A stretch of 64,000 bases of DNA, taken from assembly GCF_004127445.1 (NCBI RefSeq), contig NZ_QEXM01000039.1, forward strand, positions 1 through 64,000, written 5' to 3'. Shown here in pieces: positions 26,211 to 34,382 of this stretch. How positions within the stretch are numbered: position 1 is the stretch's first letter; every line of letters starts with the position of its first letter. Below the pieces are notes generated by a model. It was given only the letters and a program-made list of their open reading frames with translations. It made no database searches and was not told where the DNA came from. This stretch comes from Streptomyces alfalfae (lineage in GTDB: Bacteria > Actinomycetota > Actinomycetes > Streptomycetales > Streptomycetaceae). Made by a program: the position numbers and the translations under genes.

Positions 26211-27866
26211 GTGGAAGACCACACCACCAGAGACTGGACGCTGACGCGCAGCTCCCGGGCCCACGCCGGGGGCCGCGCGGAGCACGCGGCGATCGTCTGC
26301 GAGGGCCGCACCACCACGTACGCGAAGCTGCACCGGGAGAGCAACCGGGCGGCCCACGCGCTGCGCGACGCGGGGATCGGGACGGGCGACCGCGTCGCCT
26401 ACCTGGGCCGCGAGTCGGAGAACTACTACCTCACGATCCTGGCCTGCGCGAAGGCCGGCGCCGTCCTCGTACCGGTCAACTGGCGCCTCACCCGCGCCGA
26501 GGTGGACCACATCCTGCGCGACTCGGGCGCCGCGCTCCTCTTCGTGGACGACGAGTTCTGGGAGACCGCGGACCGCGTGAAGCCGCACCTGCCGGGGCTG
26601 CGCACCGTCGTCCGCGTCGACGGCACCGACAGCGAGGGCGAACCGGCGCGCGGCACGGGCCTGCCCGCCTGGTACGCCAACCACCCCACCACCGACCTGG
26701 AGCCGGGCACCGGGCCCGACGACGCGGTGGTGCAGATCTACACCAGCGGCACCACCGGCCTGCCCAAGGGCGCGGTCCTGCCCCACCGGAGCTTCTTCAC
26801 GCTGCCCGCCGCGATGCGGGAGCACGGCGTGGACTGGATCGACTGGCTGCCGGACGACGTCAGCCTGATCTCCCTGCCGGGCTTCGGCATCGCCGGCATC
26901 GGCTGGTTCATGCACACCTTCAACGCGGGCGCGACCAGTGTGGTGATGCCGCAGTTCATCCCGCAGGAGGCCGTGCGGCTCATCCGCGAGCACAAGGTGA
27001 CCATCACCTTCGCGGCGCCCGCCATGCTCCAGATGATGATGGCCGAACGCGGCGCGGGCCCCGAGGCGTTCGCCTCGATGCGCAAGATCGCCTATGGCGC
27101 CGCGCCGATGTCGGAGACGCTCTTGACCCGCTGCCTCGAGGTGTTCGGCTGCGAGTTCGCGCAGATCTACGCGAGCACCGAGACCGGCAGCGTCGCGGTG
27201 TGCCTGCCGCCCGAGGCGCACCGTCCGGGCGCCGGCCTGCTGCGCTCGGTCGGCAGGCCCTGCCCCGGCAACGAGGTGAAGGTCATCGGTCCCGACGGCG
27301 AGACGCTGCCGCCGGGCGAGACGGGCCAGATATGCGTCCGCGCCCCCTCGAAGATGCTCGGCTACTGGAACCTCCCCGAGGCCACCGAACGCACGATGGT
27401 GGGGGAGTGGCTGCACATGGGCGACGCCGGCTACCTCGACGAGGACGGCTATGTGTACCTGCGGGACCGCATGAACGACACGATCATCGTCGCGGGGCAG
27501 AACATCTACCCCGCCGAGGTCGAGAAGGCCCTCGCGGCGCACCCCGCCGTCTCCGACGCCGCCGTGGTCGGCCTGCCCGACACGCGCTGGGGCGAGGCGG
27601 TGCACGCCGTCGTCGTCCTGCGGCCCGGCGCCATGGTCAAGCCCCGCGAACTCCTGCTCGCCCTGCGCGGCAAGCTCGCCGACTACAAGATCCCGGGCGC
27701 CTTCCACTTCGCCGACGACCTGCCGCGCAACCCCTCGGGGAAGATCCTGCGCCGCGCGGTGCGCGAGCAGCTCACCGCCGCGTCCGCGGGGACCCCCGCC
27801 CGGCTTCCGCTGCCCGCCCAGCGCCCCGCGTCGGCACGGGCGGCCCAGCAGCCGCAGCACACCTGA
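26211..27866 (+). CDS. Acyl-CoA/acyl-ACP ligase, AMP-forming (551 aa)
   Basis: This is an ANL-superfamily adenylating enzyme. The P-loop is YTSGTTGLPKG (about 180-190), the adenine motif is YASTETGS, with MGDAGYLDEDGYVYLRDR and the A10 lysine in NPSGKILRR near residue 515. It activates a carboxylic acid as acyl-AMP and loads it onto CoA or a carrier protein. Placed after the PKS, it may activate a fatty-acid starter. The GTG start at 26211 follows GGGGAG. The last 30 residues are Ala/Pro/Gln-rich. CoA versus ACP acceptor is undecided. Confidence 0.9.
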   Translation: MEDHTTRDWTLTRSSRAHAGGRAEHAAIVCEGRTTTYAKLHRESNRAAHALRDAGIGTGDRVAYLGRESENYYLTILACAKAGAVLVPVNWRLTRAEVDHILRDSGAALLFVDDEFWETADRVKPHLPGLRTVVRVDGTDSEGEPARGTGLPAWYANHPTTDLEPGTGPDDAVVQIYTSGTTGLPKGAVLPHRSFFTLPAAMREHGVDWIDWLPDDVSLISLPGFGIAGIGWFMHTFNAGATSVVMPQFIPQEAVRLIREHKVTITFAAPAMLQMMMAERGAGPEAFASMRKIAYGAAPMSETLLTRCLEVFGCEFAQIYASTETGSVAVCLPPEAHRPGAGLLRSVGRPCPGNEVKVIGPDGETLPPGETGQICVRAPSKMLGYWNLPEATERTMVGEWLHMGDAGYLDEDGYVYLRDRMNDTIIVAGQNIYPAEVEKALAAHPAVSDAAVVGLPDTRWGEAVHAVVVLRPGAMVKPRELLLALRGKLADYKIPGAFHFADDLPRNPSGKILRRAVREQLTAASAGTPARLPLPAQRPASARAAQQPQHT

Positions 27867-27892
27867 CACACCCTCCGTACCGCACACCTCCC

Positions 27893-27952
27893 GTACCGCA
27901 CACCGCAGTACCGCACACCGCAGTACCGCACACCGCAGTACCGCACACCGCA
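27893..27952 (+). repeat. Four perfect 15-bp tandem repeats (GTACCGCACACCGCA)
   Basis: The unit GTACCGCACACCGCA occurs four times without mismatch, flanked by partial copies at 27878 and 27968. It fills the 151-bp gap between the ligase and the luciferase-like gene. Confidence 0.95.
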
Positions 27953-28017
27953 GTGCCGCTCCACCTCCGTACCGCACCCACCGGACACCCACCCCGCCCG
28001 ACGAAACGGAGTACCCC

Positions 28018-29031
28018 ATGCAGTCAACGGCCGGGCCCTTACGCATCGGCGTCCTGCTGCCCACCCGGGAGCAGGCCATCAACGGCACCTACGCGGCCGC
28101 CCCGCTGCTCGACTTCGCGCGGCAGGCCGAGGCCCTCGGCTTCGACTCGCTGTGGGCGGGCGACTCGCTCACCGCACGGCCGCGCCTGGACCCGCTCGTG
28201 GTGCTCTCCGCGGCGGCCGCCGCCACGACCCGGATCACGGTCGGCACGGCGGCGCTCACCCCCGCCCTGCGCCACCCGCTGATCGGCGCCAACATGATCG
28301 CCAGCCTGGACCACGTGGCCGCCGACCGGCTCGTCCTCGGCCTCGGCTCCGGTTTCCCGATGCCCGAGACCGAGGAGGAGTTCGCCTCCGTGGGGGCGTC
28401 CTTCGCGGGCCGGGTCGGGCGGCTCGACGAGATCACCGCGCTGTGGCGCACCGCCTGGCGCTCCGGCGAGGAGGGCCGGCCGTCCGGCTTCGAGGGGAAG
28501 TTCTGGCAGGCCGAACGCCTTGAGCGGCTGCCCAAGCCGGCCACCCCCGGCGGCCCGCCGCTCTGGCTGGCCGGCAGCGACACCCCCAAGGTGCTCGCCA
28601 GGGTCGCGACGAAGTACGACGGCTGGCTGCCGTTCCTGCCCGACGCCGAGGCGTACGGCAGGGCCCGCGCCCGCATCGCCGAACTGGCGGCGGAGGCGGG
28701 CCGCGCCCCCGACGCGGTGACCCCCGCGCTCTACGCGACGGTCACCGTCAACCGCGACGAGGCGGCGGCCAAGGCCGAGCTCGAGCACTACATCGAGCAC
28801 TACTACGGGCGCTCCCTGGAGCAGATGTCGGCCATCCAGGCCTACGGCTGGGGCAGCGCGGAGAGCTGCGCCGAATGGCTCGGCGCCTATGTGCGCGCGG
28901 GCGCGAAGCACCTGGTCATCCGGGTCGGATCGCTCGACCCGGAGCCGCAGTTGAAGGAGATCGCCGAGGTGCTGCTGCCCGCGGTACGCGCCATCGCCGA
29001 GCAGACGAACGCAAGGAGCGCACAGTCGTGA
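28018..29031 (+). CDS. Luciferase-like (LLM-class) flavin- or F420-dependent oxidoreductase (337 aa)
   Basis: The sequence follows the bacterial luciferase TIM-barrel pattern: IGVLLPTREQAI at the start, ALGFDSLWAGDSL, TTRITVGTAALTPALRHP, DRLVLGLGSGFP and PPLWLAGSDTPKVL. Family members use FMNH2 with O2 or F420 for hydroxylation, Baeyer-Villiger-type or hydride-transfer reactions. The gene overlaps the thioesterase start (GTGA) and belongs to the PKS operon, so a role in tailoring the chain is likely. The cofactor cannot be told from the sequence. The ATG at 28018 has ACGGAG. Confidence 0.85.
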   Translation: MQSTAGPLRIGVLLPTREQAINGTYAAAPLLDFARQAEALGFDSLWAGDSLTARPRLDPLVVLSAAAAATTRITVGTAALTPALRHPLIGANMIASLDHVAADRLVLGLGSGFPMPETEEEFASVGASFAGRVGRLDEITALWRTAWRSGEEGRPSGFEGKFWQAERLERLPKPATPGGPPLWLAGSDTPKVLARVATKYDGWLPFLPDAEAYGRARARIAELAAEAGRAPDAVTPALYATVTVNRDEAAAKAELEHYIEHYYGRSLEQMSAIQAYGWGSAESCAEWLGAYVRAGAKHLVIRVGSLDPEPQLKEIAEVLLPAVRAIAEQTNARSAQS

Positions 29032-29843
29032 GCAACGCCACCGCGACCGCCACCGTCGCCGCCCTGGGCCAGGACATGTCGAGCGCAGGACAGTGGTTCC
29101 AGCCGGTCGAGCCGTCCCCGGACGCCTCCGTACGGCTCTTCATGCTGCCGCACGCCGGCAGCGGCGCCATCATCTACCGCGACTGGGAGCGGCTGCTGCC
29201 CGCGGACATCGCCCCGCAGGCGGTGACCCTGCCGGGCCGCCACAACCGCCGCGACGAGGAGACGTACGAGGACTGGGACCCGCTGCTCGACGCACTGCAC
29301 GAGGCGGTGCTCGACGACCTGGACGAGCGGCCGTTCGCGTTCTTCGGGCACTGCCTGGGCGCCCAGCTCGCGTTCCGGCTCGCCATCCGCATGGAGGCGG
29401 AGCCGGGCCCCTCGCCGATCCTCGTCGGCATGTCGGGCTGGTCGCCGGAGGGCTTCTTCCAGCCCACGGAGGAGCAGAGCCGGATGCCCGACCCCGAGCT
29501 GATCGAGTGGATCAAGAAGCTGGGCTCGTTCCCCGCCGAGGTCTACGACAACCCCGAGATGCTCGCCCTGGTCGTCCCCGCGCTCCGCGCCGACCTGCGG
29601 GTCGCCGCCCAGTACGTGGACGACGGCGCGGGCACCGCCTGCCCGCTCGTCTCCTACGGCGGCAAGTCGGACCCGCTCCAGGAGCGCCCGGACGCCATGT
29701 CGCACTGGGCCGGGCGCAGCCCCGACTACCTGGGGCACAGCGAGTACCCGGGCGGCCACTTCTACATCGACAGCCACGCCGAGGCCGTCACCACGCACTT
29801 CTCCCAGCGACTGCAACGGCTGGTCGCCGCGGCGGCTCGCTGA
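29028..29843 (+). CDS. Type II thioesterase with a cysteine nucleophile (271 aa)
   Basis: This is an alpha/beta hydrolase of the type II thioesterase family (MLPHAGSGAIIYRDWERLLP, QAVTLPGRHNRR, GGHFYIDSH with the catalytic His). The nucleophile motif usually reads GHSxG but is GHCLG here, with Cys109 in FFGHCLGAQ. Type II enzymes clear stalled chains from carrier proteins or release intermediates; Cys variants are known in some release domains that favour acyl transfer. The GTG start at 29028 overlaps the previous stop and follows AAGGAG. Confidence 0.88.
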   Translation: MSNATATATVAALGQDMSSAGQWFQPVEPSPDASVRLFMLPHAGSGAIIYRDWERLLPADIAPQAVTLPGRHNRRDEETYEDWDPLLDALHEAVLDDLDERPFAFFGHCLGAQLAFRLAIRMEAEPGPSPILVGMSGWSPEGFFQPTEEQSRMPDPELIEWIKKLGSFPAEVYDNPEMLALVVPALRADLRVAAQYVDDGAGTACPLVSYGGKSDPLQERPDAMSHWAGRSPDYLGHSEYPGGHFYIDSHAEAVTTHFSQRLQRLVAAAAR

Positions 29844-29846
29844 ACC

Positions 29847-29876
29847 ACCGGCCGCCCCAACGGGGGAGCGGCCGGT
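29847..29876 (+). terminator. 9-bp stem hairpin between thioesterase and transporter
   Basis: ACCGGCCGC (29847-29855) pairs with GCGGCCGGT (29868-29876) across a 12-nt loop, with no T-run. It may reduce read-through into the transporter gene. Confidence 0.45.
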
Positions 29877-29907
29877 CCAACGGGGTATCGACTCAGGAAG
29901 GTCGGTC

Positions 29908-31392
29908 ATGACCACCGAAGCGGAAATCACGAGCGCGGACGTCCGAGCCGTCGTCGCGCCGGAGACCGTGCCACCGCCGGAAGAGGCCGCGGCGGCCAAG
30001 CCCTCCTACGGGGCGCTCCTGGTCGTCCTGGCCGGCCTCTTCATCACCAACCTCGACTTCTTCATCGTCAACGTGGCGATCCCGTCGCTCCAGACGAACA
30101 TGCACGCCACGGCGGCGGAGATCCAGCTGATCGCCGTCACCTTCACCATCGGCCTGGCCGCCCTGCTCATCACCGGCGGCCGGCTCGGCGACCTCTACGG
30201 CAGGCGCAAGGTCTACTCGGCCGGCGTGCTGCTCTTCACGGTCGCCTCGCTGGCCTGCGGCCTCGCCCAGAACATGACCGAGCTGATCATCGCCCGCGGT
30301 GTCCAGGGCGCGGCGGCGGCGCTGGTCATCCCGCAGGTGCTCGGCATCCTGACGACCACGTACTCCGGCAAGCACCGGGCGGTGGCGTTCAACGCGTACG
30401 GCATCGCGCTCGGCGCGGCGGCGGTCTTCGGGCAGCTCATCGGCGGCCTGCTGATCCAGGCCGACCTGTTCGGCTCGGACTGGCGCTCGATCTTCCTGAT
30501 CAACGTGCCGATCGGGGTGCTCGTCCTCGCGCTCACCCCGAAGCTGGTGCCGGAGTCGAAGTCCGAGGGGCGCACCGGGCTCGACTGGACCGGTGTCGTC
30601 CTCGTCACCGCCGGGCTCACGGCCGTGGTGCTGCCGCTCGTCATCGGCCGCGAGGAGGACTGGCCGGTGTGGACCTGGTTCTGCATGGCGGCGGCGGTCC
30701 CGCTGCTCGGCGCCTTCTGGGCGAGCCAGCGGCGCCTCGCGGCGCGCGGGAAGTCGCCGCTCGTCAGCCCGTCCCTCTTCCGCGACCGCGCCTTCAGCGT
30801 CGGGTCGGTCGCCATCCTCGTCTACTTCTCGGTGATGGCGTCCTTCTTCCTGGTCCTCGCGCTCTACCTCCAGCAGGGGCGCGGCGCCTCCGCCCTGGAG
30901 TCGGGGCTGCTCTTCGTGCCGTTGGGGCTCGGCTTCTTCGTGGCCTCCGCCATGGCGCCGAAGTTCGCGGCGAAGCTGGGGCGGCAGGCGCTGACGCTGG
31001 GCGCCATGGTGGTGGCCGCGGGCGACATCGCCTTCGCGCAGACCGCCTCGCAGCTCGGCGCCACCGGCTCGGTCGGCTGGTGCGTCCCCGTGATGGTGGT
31101 CTGCGGCTTCGGCATGGGCCTGGTCGTCGCCCCGCTCACCTCGCTGGTCCTGGAGAGCGTGGCGCCCGAGCACGCCGCCGCGGCCTCCGGGGTGTTCTCC
31201 ACCGGCCAGGAGATGGGCAACGTCCTGGGCATCGCGGTGATCGGCGTGGTCTTCTTCGGCGAGGCGGGCGAGCACCCCTCCGCACAGGGCTACGGCGACG
31301 GGTTCATGCTGAGCCTGTACGTCCAGGCCGGCATCTGCGTCCTGGTGGCGCTGCTCGTGCAGCTGCTGCCCCGCAAGGCGTCGAAGGCCTGA
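29908..31392 (+). CDS. DHA2-family 14-TM drug exporter (494 aa)
   Basis: This is an EmrB/QacA-type MFS protein. The motif GGRLGDLYGRRKVYSAG lies after helix 2, and NLDFFIVNVAIPSL in helix 1 is typical of DHA2 antiporters. Hydrophobicity supports 14 helices. Such proteins expel hydrophobic compounds with proton exchange, so self-resistance or product export is the likely role. A strong hairpin at 31424 ends this operon. Confidence 0.88.
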   Translation: MTTEAEITSADVRAVVAPETVPPPEEAAAAKPSYGALLVVLAGLFITNLDFFIVNVAIPSLQTNMHATAAEIQLIAVTFTIGLAALLITGGRLGDLYGRRKVYSAGVLLFTVASLACGLAQNMTELIIARGVQGAAAALVIPQVLGILTTTYSGKHRAVAFNAYGIALGAAAVFGQLIGGLLIQADLFGSDWRSIFLINVPIGVLVLALTPKLVPESKSEGRTGLDWTGVVLVTAGLTAVVLPLVIGREEDWPVWTWFCMAAAVPLLGAFWASQRRLAARGKSPLVSPSLFRDRAFSVGSVAILVYFSVMASFFLVLALYLQQGRGASALESGLLFVPLGLGFFVASAMAPKFAAKLGRQALTLGAMVVAAGDIAFAQTASQLGATGSVGWCVPVMVVCGFGMGLVVAPLTSLVLESVAPEHAAAASGVFSTGQEMGNVLGIAVIGVVFFGEAGEHPSAQGYGDGFMLSLYVQAGICVLVALLVQLLPRKASKA

Positions 31393-31423
31393 CCACCGCC
31401 CCCTTGGGGGGCACGTTTCGAAG

Positions 31424-31465
31424 CGGCGGGTGCCGCGGAGCGAACACGCTCCGCGGCACCCGCCG
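31424..31465 (+). terminator. Strong terminator hairpin (19-bp stem, AACA loop)
   Basis: The arm CGGCGGGTGCCGCGGAGCG (31424-31442) pairs perfectly with 31447-31465 around the loop AACA. It lies 32 bp after the exporter stop and separates the PKS operon from the P450 promoter. Confidence 0.85.
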
Positions 31466-31525
31466 TTCGCGTGTTCCCGGGGCCGGAAACGGATGCAAAC
31501 ATTCGGCCAAAAAAGGGTGTTGACA

Positions 31526-31569
31526 AATCAGCCGGGCGTCAGGGTCGAGTCAGACCTTTCGGACAGCAT
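31526..31569 (+). promoter_or_regulatory. SARP box and -10 for the P450 gene
   Basis: AATCAGC, 4 nt, CGTCAGG, 4 nt, AGTCAGA, 9 nt, CAGCAT. The predicted start is near 31576 and the P450 begins at 31608. Confidence 0.7.
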
Positions 31570-31607
31570 GACGGAAAGGAATCAGCCACAACCCAGGGGG
31601 AAACTTC

Positions 31608-32819
31608 ATGACGATCACTCCTGTCGCACCAGCGGTGAACGAGCGGCTCGCCGCGTGGCCCATGCCCCGCACCTGCCCGTACTCGCCGCCGGACGCCTAT
31701 GCCGACCTCCGCGGGGGAGCGCCGGTGAAGGTAAGGATCAGGACAGGCGAGGCATGGCTGGTGACGCGCCACGCGGACGTCCGCGCCGTCCTCACCGACC
31801 CGCGCTTCAGCTCCGACGACACGCTCCCCGGCTTCCCGGTGCGCATACAACTGCCGCCCGCGCCCCGGGTCATGTCGTTCACGCGGATGGACGGCCCGGA
31901 GCACGGACGGCTGCGCCGCATGGCGATGACCGAGTTCACCGCCCGCCGCACCCGCGCCCTGCGCCCCTCGGTGGAGCTCCTGGTGGACCGGCTCGTCGAC
32001 GAGCTGGCGGCGGGGCCGCGGACCGTCGACCTGGTGGAGCGCTTCTCGGTCCGGCTGCCCTCCCTGGTCATCGCCCGCATGCTGGGCGTGCCCGAGGCCG
32101 ACGAGTGCGACTTCACCGAGCTGAGCCAGGCCGTCCTGTCCCAGGACGCCACGCCCGAGCAGATCTACGCGGCCTTCGTGGAGATGACCCAGTACCTGGA
32201 CGGGCTGATCGGGCGCAAGCGCCGCGAGCCCGGACAGGACCTGCTCAGCCGGCTCGCGACGCAGTACGTGGCCACCGGCCTGCTCTCCCACGACGACCTG
32301 GTGGCGATGGCCCGCCTCTTCCTGGTCGCTGGCCACGAGACGACCGCCCACCAGCTCAGCCTCAGCGTCCTGAGCCTGCTGCGCGAACCCGAGCAGACGG
32401 CCCTGCTGCTGCGCGACCCGGCGCGGTTCGCCCCGGCCGTCGAGGAGCTGCTGCGCTACTGGTCCATCACCCAGGACAACCAGGTCCGGGTCGCCGTGGC
32501 CGAGGCGGAGATCGGCGGCGCCCGCGTCGCACCGGGCGACGGAGTGATCCTGGCCTACCCCAGCGCCAACCACGACGAGACGGTCTTCCCGGGCGGCGAC
32601 CGCCTCGACCTGAGCAGGGACGCGAGCCGGCACATCGCCTTCGGCCACGGGCCGCACCTGTGCCCGGGGGCCTCGCTCGCCCGCATGGAGCTGGAGGTCG
32701 CCCTGCGCGCCCTCTTCGGCCGCTTCCCCGGGCTTCGCGTCGCCGACGTCCCGGGCGCCGTGTCGTTCCGCGAGAACACCATCAACTACGGCCTGAACTC
32801 CCTGCTCGTCACCTGGTAG
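31608..32819 (+). CDS. Cytochrome P450 (403 aa)
   Basis: This is a bacterial class I P450. The I-helix oxygen motif is LFLVAGHETTAHQ, the K-helix ExxR lies in EELLRYW, and the haem ligand Cys352 is in FGHGPHLCPGASLAR. It hydroxylates or desaturates a substrate using ferredoxin electrons; the ferredoxin at 7812 is the only one in the window. The ATG at 31608 follows GGGGGAAA. The gene has its own SARP-driven promoter and stands alone before the kinase operon. Tailoring of the azoxy chain (for example the hydroxyl or keto group) is the probable role. Confidence 0.93.
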   Translation: MTITPVAPAVNERLAAWPMPRTCPYSPPDAYADLRGGAPVKVRIRTGEAWLVTRHADVRAVLTDPRFSSDDTLPGFPVRIQLPPAPRVMSFTRMDGPEHGRLRRMAMTEFTARRTRALRPSVELLVDRLVDELAAGPRTVDLVERFSVRLPSLVIARMLGVPEADECDFTELSQAVLSQDATPEQIYAAFVEMTQYLDGLIGRKRREPGQDLLSRLATQYVATGLLSHDDLVAMARLFLVAGHETTAHQLSLSVLSLLREPEQTALLLRDPARFAPAVEELLRYWSITQDNQVRVAVAEAEIGGARVAPGDGVILAYPSANHDETVFPGGDRLDLSRDASRHIAFGHGPHLCPGASLARMELEVALRALFGRFPGLRVADVPGAVSFRENTINYGLNSLLVTW

Positions 32820-32823
32820 GGGC

Positions 32824-32867
32824 CGTCAGAGGCACGTCAGAACCGTGTCAGCGCCGGGTGCGAGAGT
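32824..32867 (+). promoter_or_regulatory. SARP box and -10 for the kinase/eliminase operon
   Basis: CGTCAGA, 4 nt, CGTCAGA, 4 nt, TGTCAGC, 9 nt, GAGAGT. It begins only five bases after the P450 stop. The predicted start is near 32874, where the 16-bp repeats begin. Confidence 0.7.
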
Positions 32868-32873
32868 CGTTCG

Positions 32874-32921
32874 CAGGTGCTACCAGAGCCAGGTGCCACC
32901 AGAGCCAGGTGCTACCAGAGC
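32874..32921 (+). repeat. Three 16-bp direct repeats in the 5' leader
   Basis: The unit CAGGTGCTACCAGAGC occurs at 32874, 32890 (one base different) and 32906. Together they form almost the whole predicted untranslated leader between the start site and AAGGAG. Confidence 0.9.
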
Positions 32922-32937
32922 AAGGAGTACGCCCGAC

Positions 32938-33894
32938 ATGGCCGACAGCAGCGACGCCGCGGGCCCCACCAGGGCCCTGGTCATAGTTAATCCCGCATCC
33001 GGCAGCCACAGCCCGGCCCTCGTGCGCGAGGTGCGGGAGCTGTGCTCCGCCCACCTCGCGCACACCGAGCTCCACCTCACCACCGCCCAGGGCGACGCGA
33101 CCGTCTTCGTGCGCCGTGCCCTGGAGCGGACCGAGGGGGCGCCCGACCTCGTCGTCGCCATCGGCGGCGACGGCACCGTGCGCGAGGTCGTCCAGGGCCT
33201 CCACACGGCCGCCGGACGGGCCGCGCTGATGATCGTGCCCGGCGGCACGGGGAACTCCGCGTACAAGATGCTCTGGGGCGAGCGGCCCTGGAGCGAGGCC
33301 CTCAAGGCGGTGCTCGCCGACTCCCGCGCCGGCGGCAGCGCGCGGCTGCGCCGGCTGGACCTGGCGCGGCTCGCCGAGACCCGCAACTGCGTCTTCCTCG
33401 GCTCCTGCAGCGGGGTGATCGCCGACGCGCTCATCACCGCGGCGGACAGCCCGCTGAAGGGGCGCGAGCGGTACGCGAAGGCGTTCGCCGACACCGCGGC
33501 GGACTACGCCCCCTACCCGGGCCGGGTCGTCGTCGACGGGCGGGTCGTGCACGAGGGCCCGACCGTCCTCGCCAACGTCGGGGGCGGCCCCTACCGGGGC
33601 GGCCGCTTCCTCGTCCTGCCCGACTCGCTGCTCGACGACGGACTGCTCGACGTCTGCGTCATCGGCGGCGGCGTCGCCGCCACCGACGTGCCCGGACTCA
33701 CCCTGCGGGCCGACCACATGAACCACCCGGCGACCGTGTACGCGCGCGGGCGCACCATCACGGTCGAACGCACCGACGGCAAGCGCCTGCCGCTGGAGCA
33801 CGACGGCGAGTACCAGCACGCCATCGGCGCGTCGGCCACCTTCGAGGTGCTGCCCGGCGCCCTGGCCACCTGGGCGCCGACGGACCCCATCTGA
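32938..33894 (+). CDS. Diacylglycerol-kinase-like lipid kinase (VlmJ-type, 318 aa)
   Basis: This is a DAGK catalytic-domain protein with the nucleotide region VIVNPASGSHSP near the N-terminus, VVAIGGDGTVREVVQGL around residue 75 and IVPGGTGNSAYKM (the GGTGN motif). VlmJ, from the same family, phosphorylates the serine-derived hydroxyl of valanimycin hydrate so that VlmK can eliminate it. The MmgE/PrpD gene two genes downstream supports the same pair here. The ATG at 32938 has AAGGAG; a frame extending back to 32845 overlaps the promoter. Confidence 0.85.
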   Translation: MADSSDAAGPTRALVIVNPASGSHSPALVREVRELCSAHLAHTELHLTTAQGDATVFVRRALERTEGAPDLVVAIGGDGTVREVVQGLHTAAGRAALMIVPGGTGNSAYKMLWGERPWSEALKAVLADSRAGGSARLRRLDLARLAETRNCVFLGSCSGVIADALITAADSPLKGRERYAKAFADTAADYAPYPGRVVVDGRVVHEGPTVLANVGGGPYRGGRFLVLPDSLLDDGLLDVCVIGGGVAATDVPGLTLRADHMNHPATVYARGRTITVERTDGKRLPLEHDGEYQHAIGASATFEVLPGALATWAPTDPI

Positions 33895-33939
33895 CCATCT
33901 CTTGCTCCCGTACGACGCTCTCGACCAAGGAGACCTCCC

Positions 33940-34308
33940 ATGAGCGACCTGAACACCACCGTCACCCGCTACCTCGCCATCTGGAACGAGGCGGACGCCG
34001 ACAAGCGCTCGGCGGCCATCGCCGAGCTGTTCACGGCGGACGCCCCGTACATCGACCCGCTCGCCGCGGTCGAGGGCCACGAGGGCATCGGCGCCGTCAT
34101 CGCGGGCGCCCGTGACCAGTTCAAGGGCCTCAGCTTCGAGCTGATCGGCACCGTGGACGCCCACCACAACATCGCCCGCTTCCAGTGGGGCCTGGTGACC
34201 GAGCCCGGCAGCGAGCCGATCGCCATCGGCTTCGACGTGGCGGTCACCGCCGAGGACGGACGCATCCAGGGCGTCTACGGCTTCCTCGACAAGGTCCCCG
34301 CGGCCTGA
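33940..34308 (+). CDS. NTF2/SnoaL-like small protein (122 aa)
   Basis: The protein fits the SnoaL/NTF2-like alpha+beta cone: RYLAIWNEADADKRSAAIAELFTADAPYIDP at the start is typical in pattern, followed by GHEGIGAVI and strands around FELIGTVDAHHNIARFQW. Members act as isomerases, dehydratases, hydrolases or simple binders. It sits between the VlmJ-type and VlmK-type genes, so it may assist the phosphorylation/elimination step or bind its unstable product. The ATG at 33940 follows AAGGAG. Confidence 0.85.
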   Translation: MSDLNTTVTRYLAIWNEADADKRSAAIAELFTADAPYIDPLAAVEGHEGIGAVIAGARDQFKGLSFELIGTVDAHHNIARFQWGLVTEPGSEPIAIGFDVAVTAEDGRIQGVYGFLDKVPAA

Positions 34309-34312
34309 TCAC

Positions 34313-34351
34313 CCGGAGCGGCGGTACGCCGCCGGCGTACCGCCGCTCCGG
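34313..34351 (+). terminator. 19-bp near-perfect palindrome between NTF2-like and eliminase genes
   Basis: CCGGAGCGGCGGTACGCCG (34313-34331) and its reverse complement (34333-34351) are separated by one base. It could be an attenuator lowering eliminase expression, or a processing stem. Confidence 0.6.
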
Positions 34352-34382
34352 TCCGCACCAGCACGGAAAGGCAGGGCGTCAG

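Noticed and set aside
31519..31524. TTGACA as a -35 for the P450 gene
   Set aside because: The SARP-positioned -10 is 39 bp away and no good hexamer lies 16-19 bp downstream.
34374..34382. Single CGTCAGA before the eliminase gene as a SARP box
   Set aside because: No second heptamer at 11 bp and no -10 at the fixed distance; the gene is downstream of the box at 32824.
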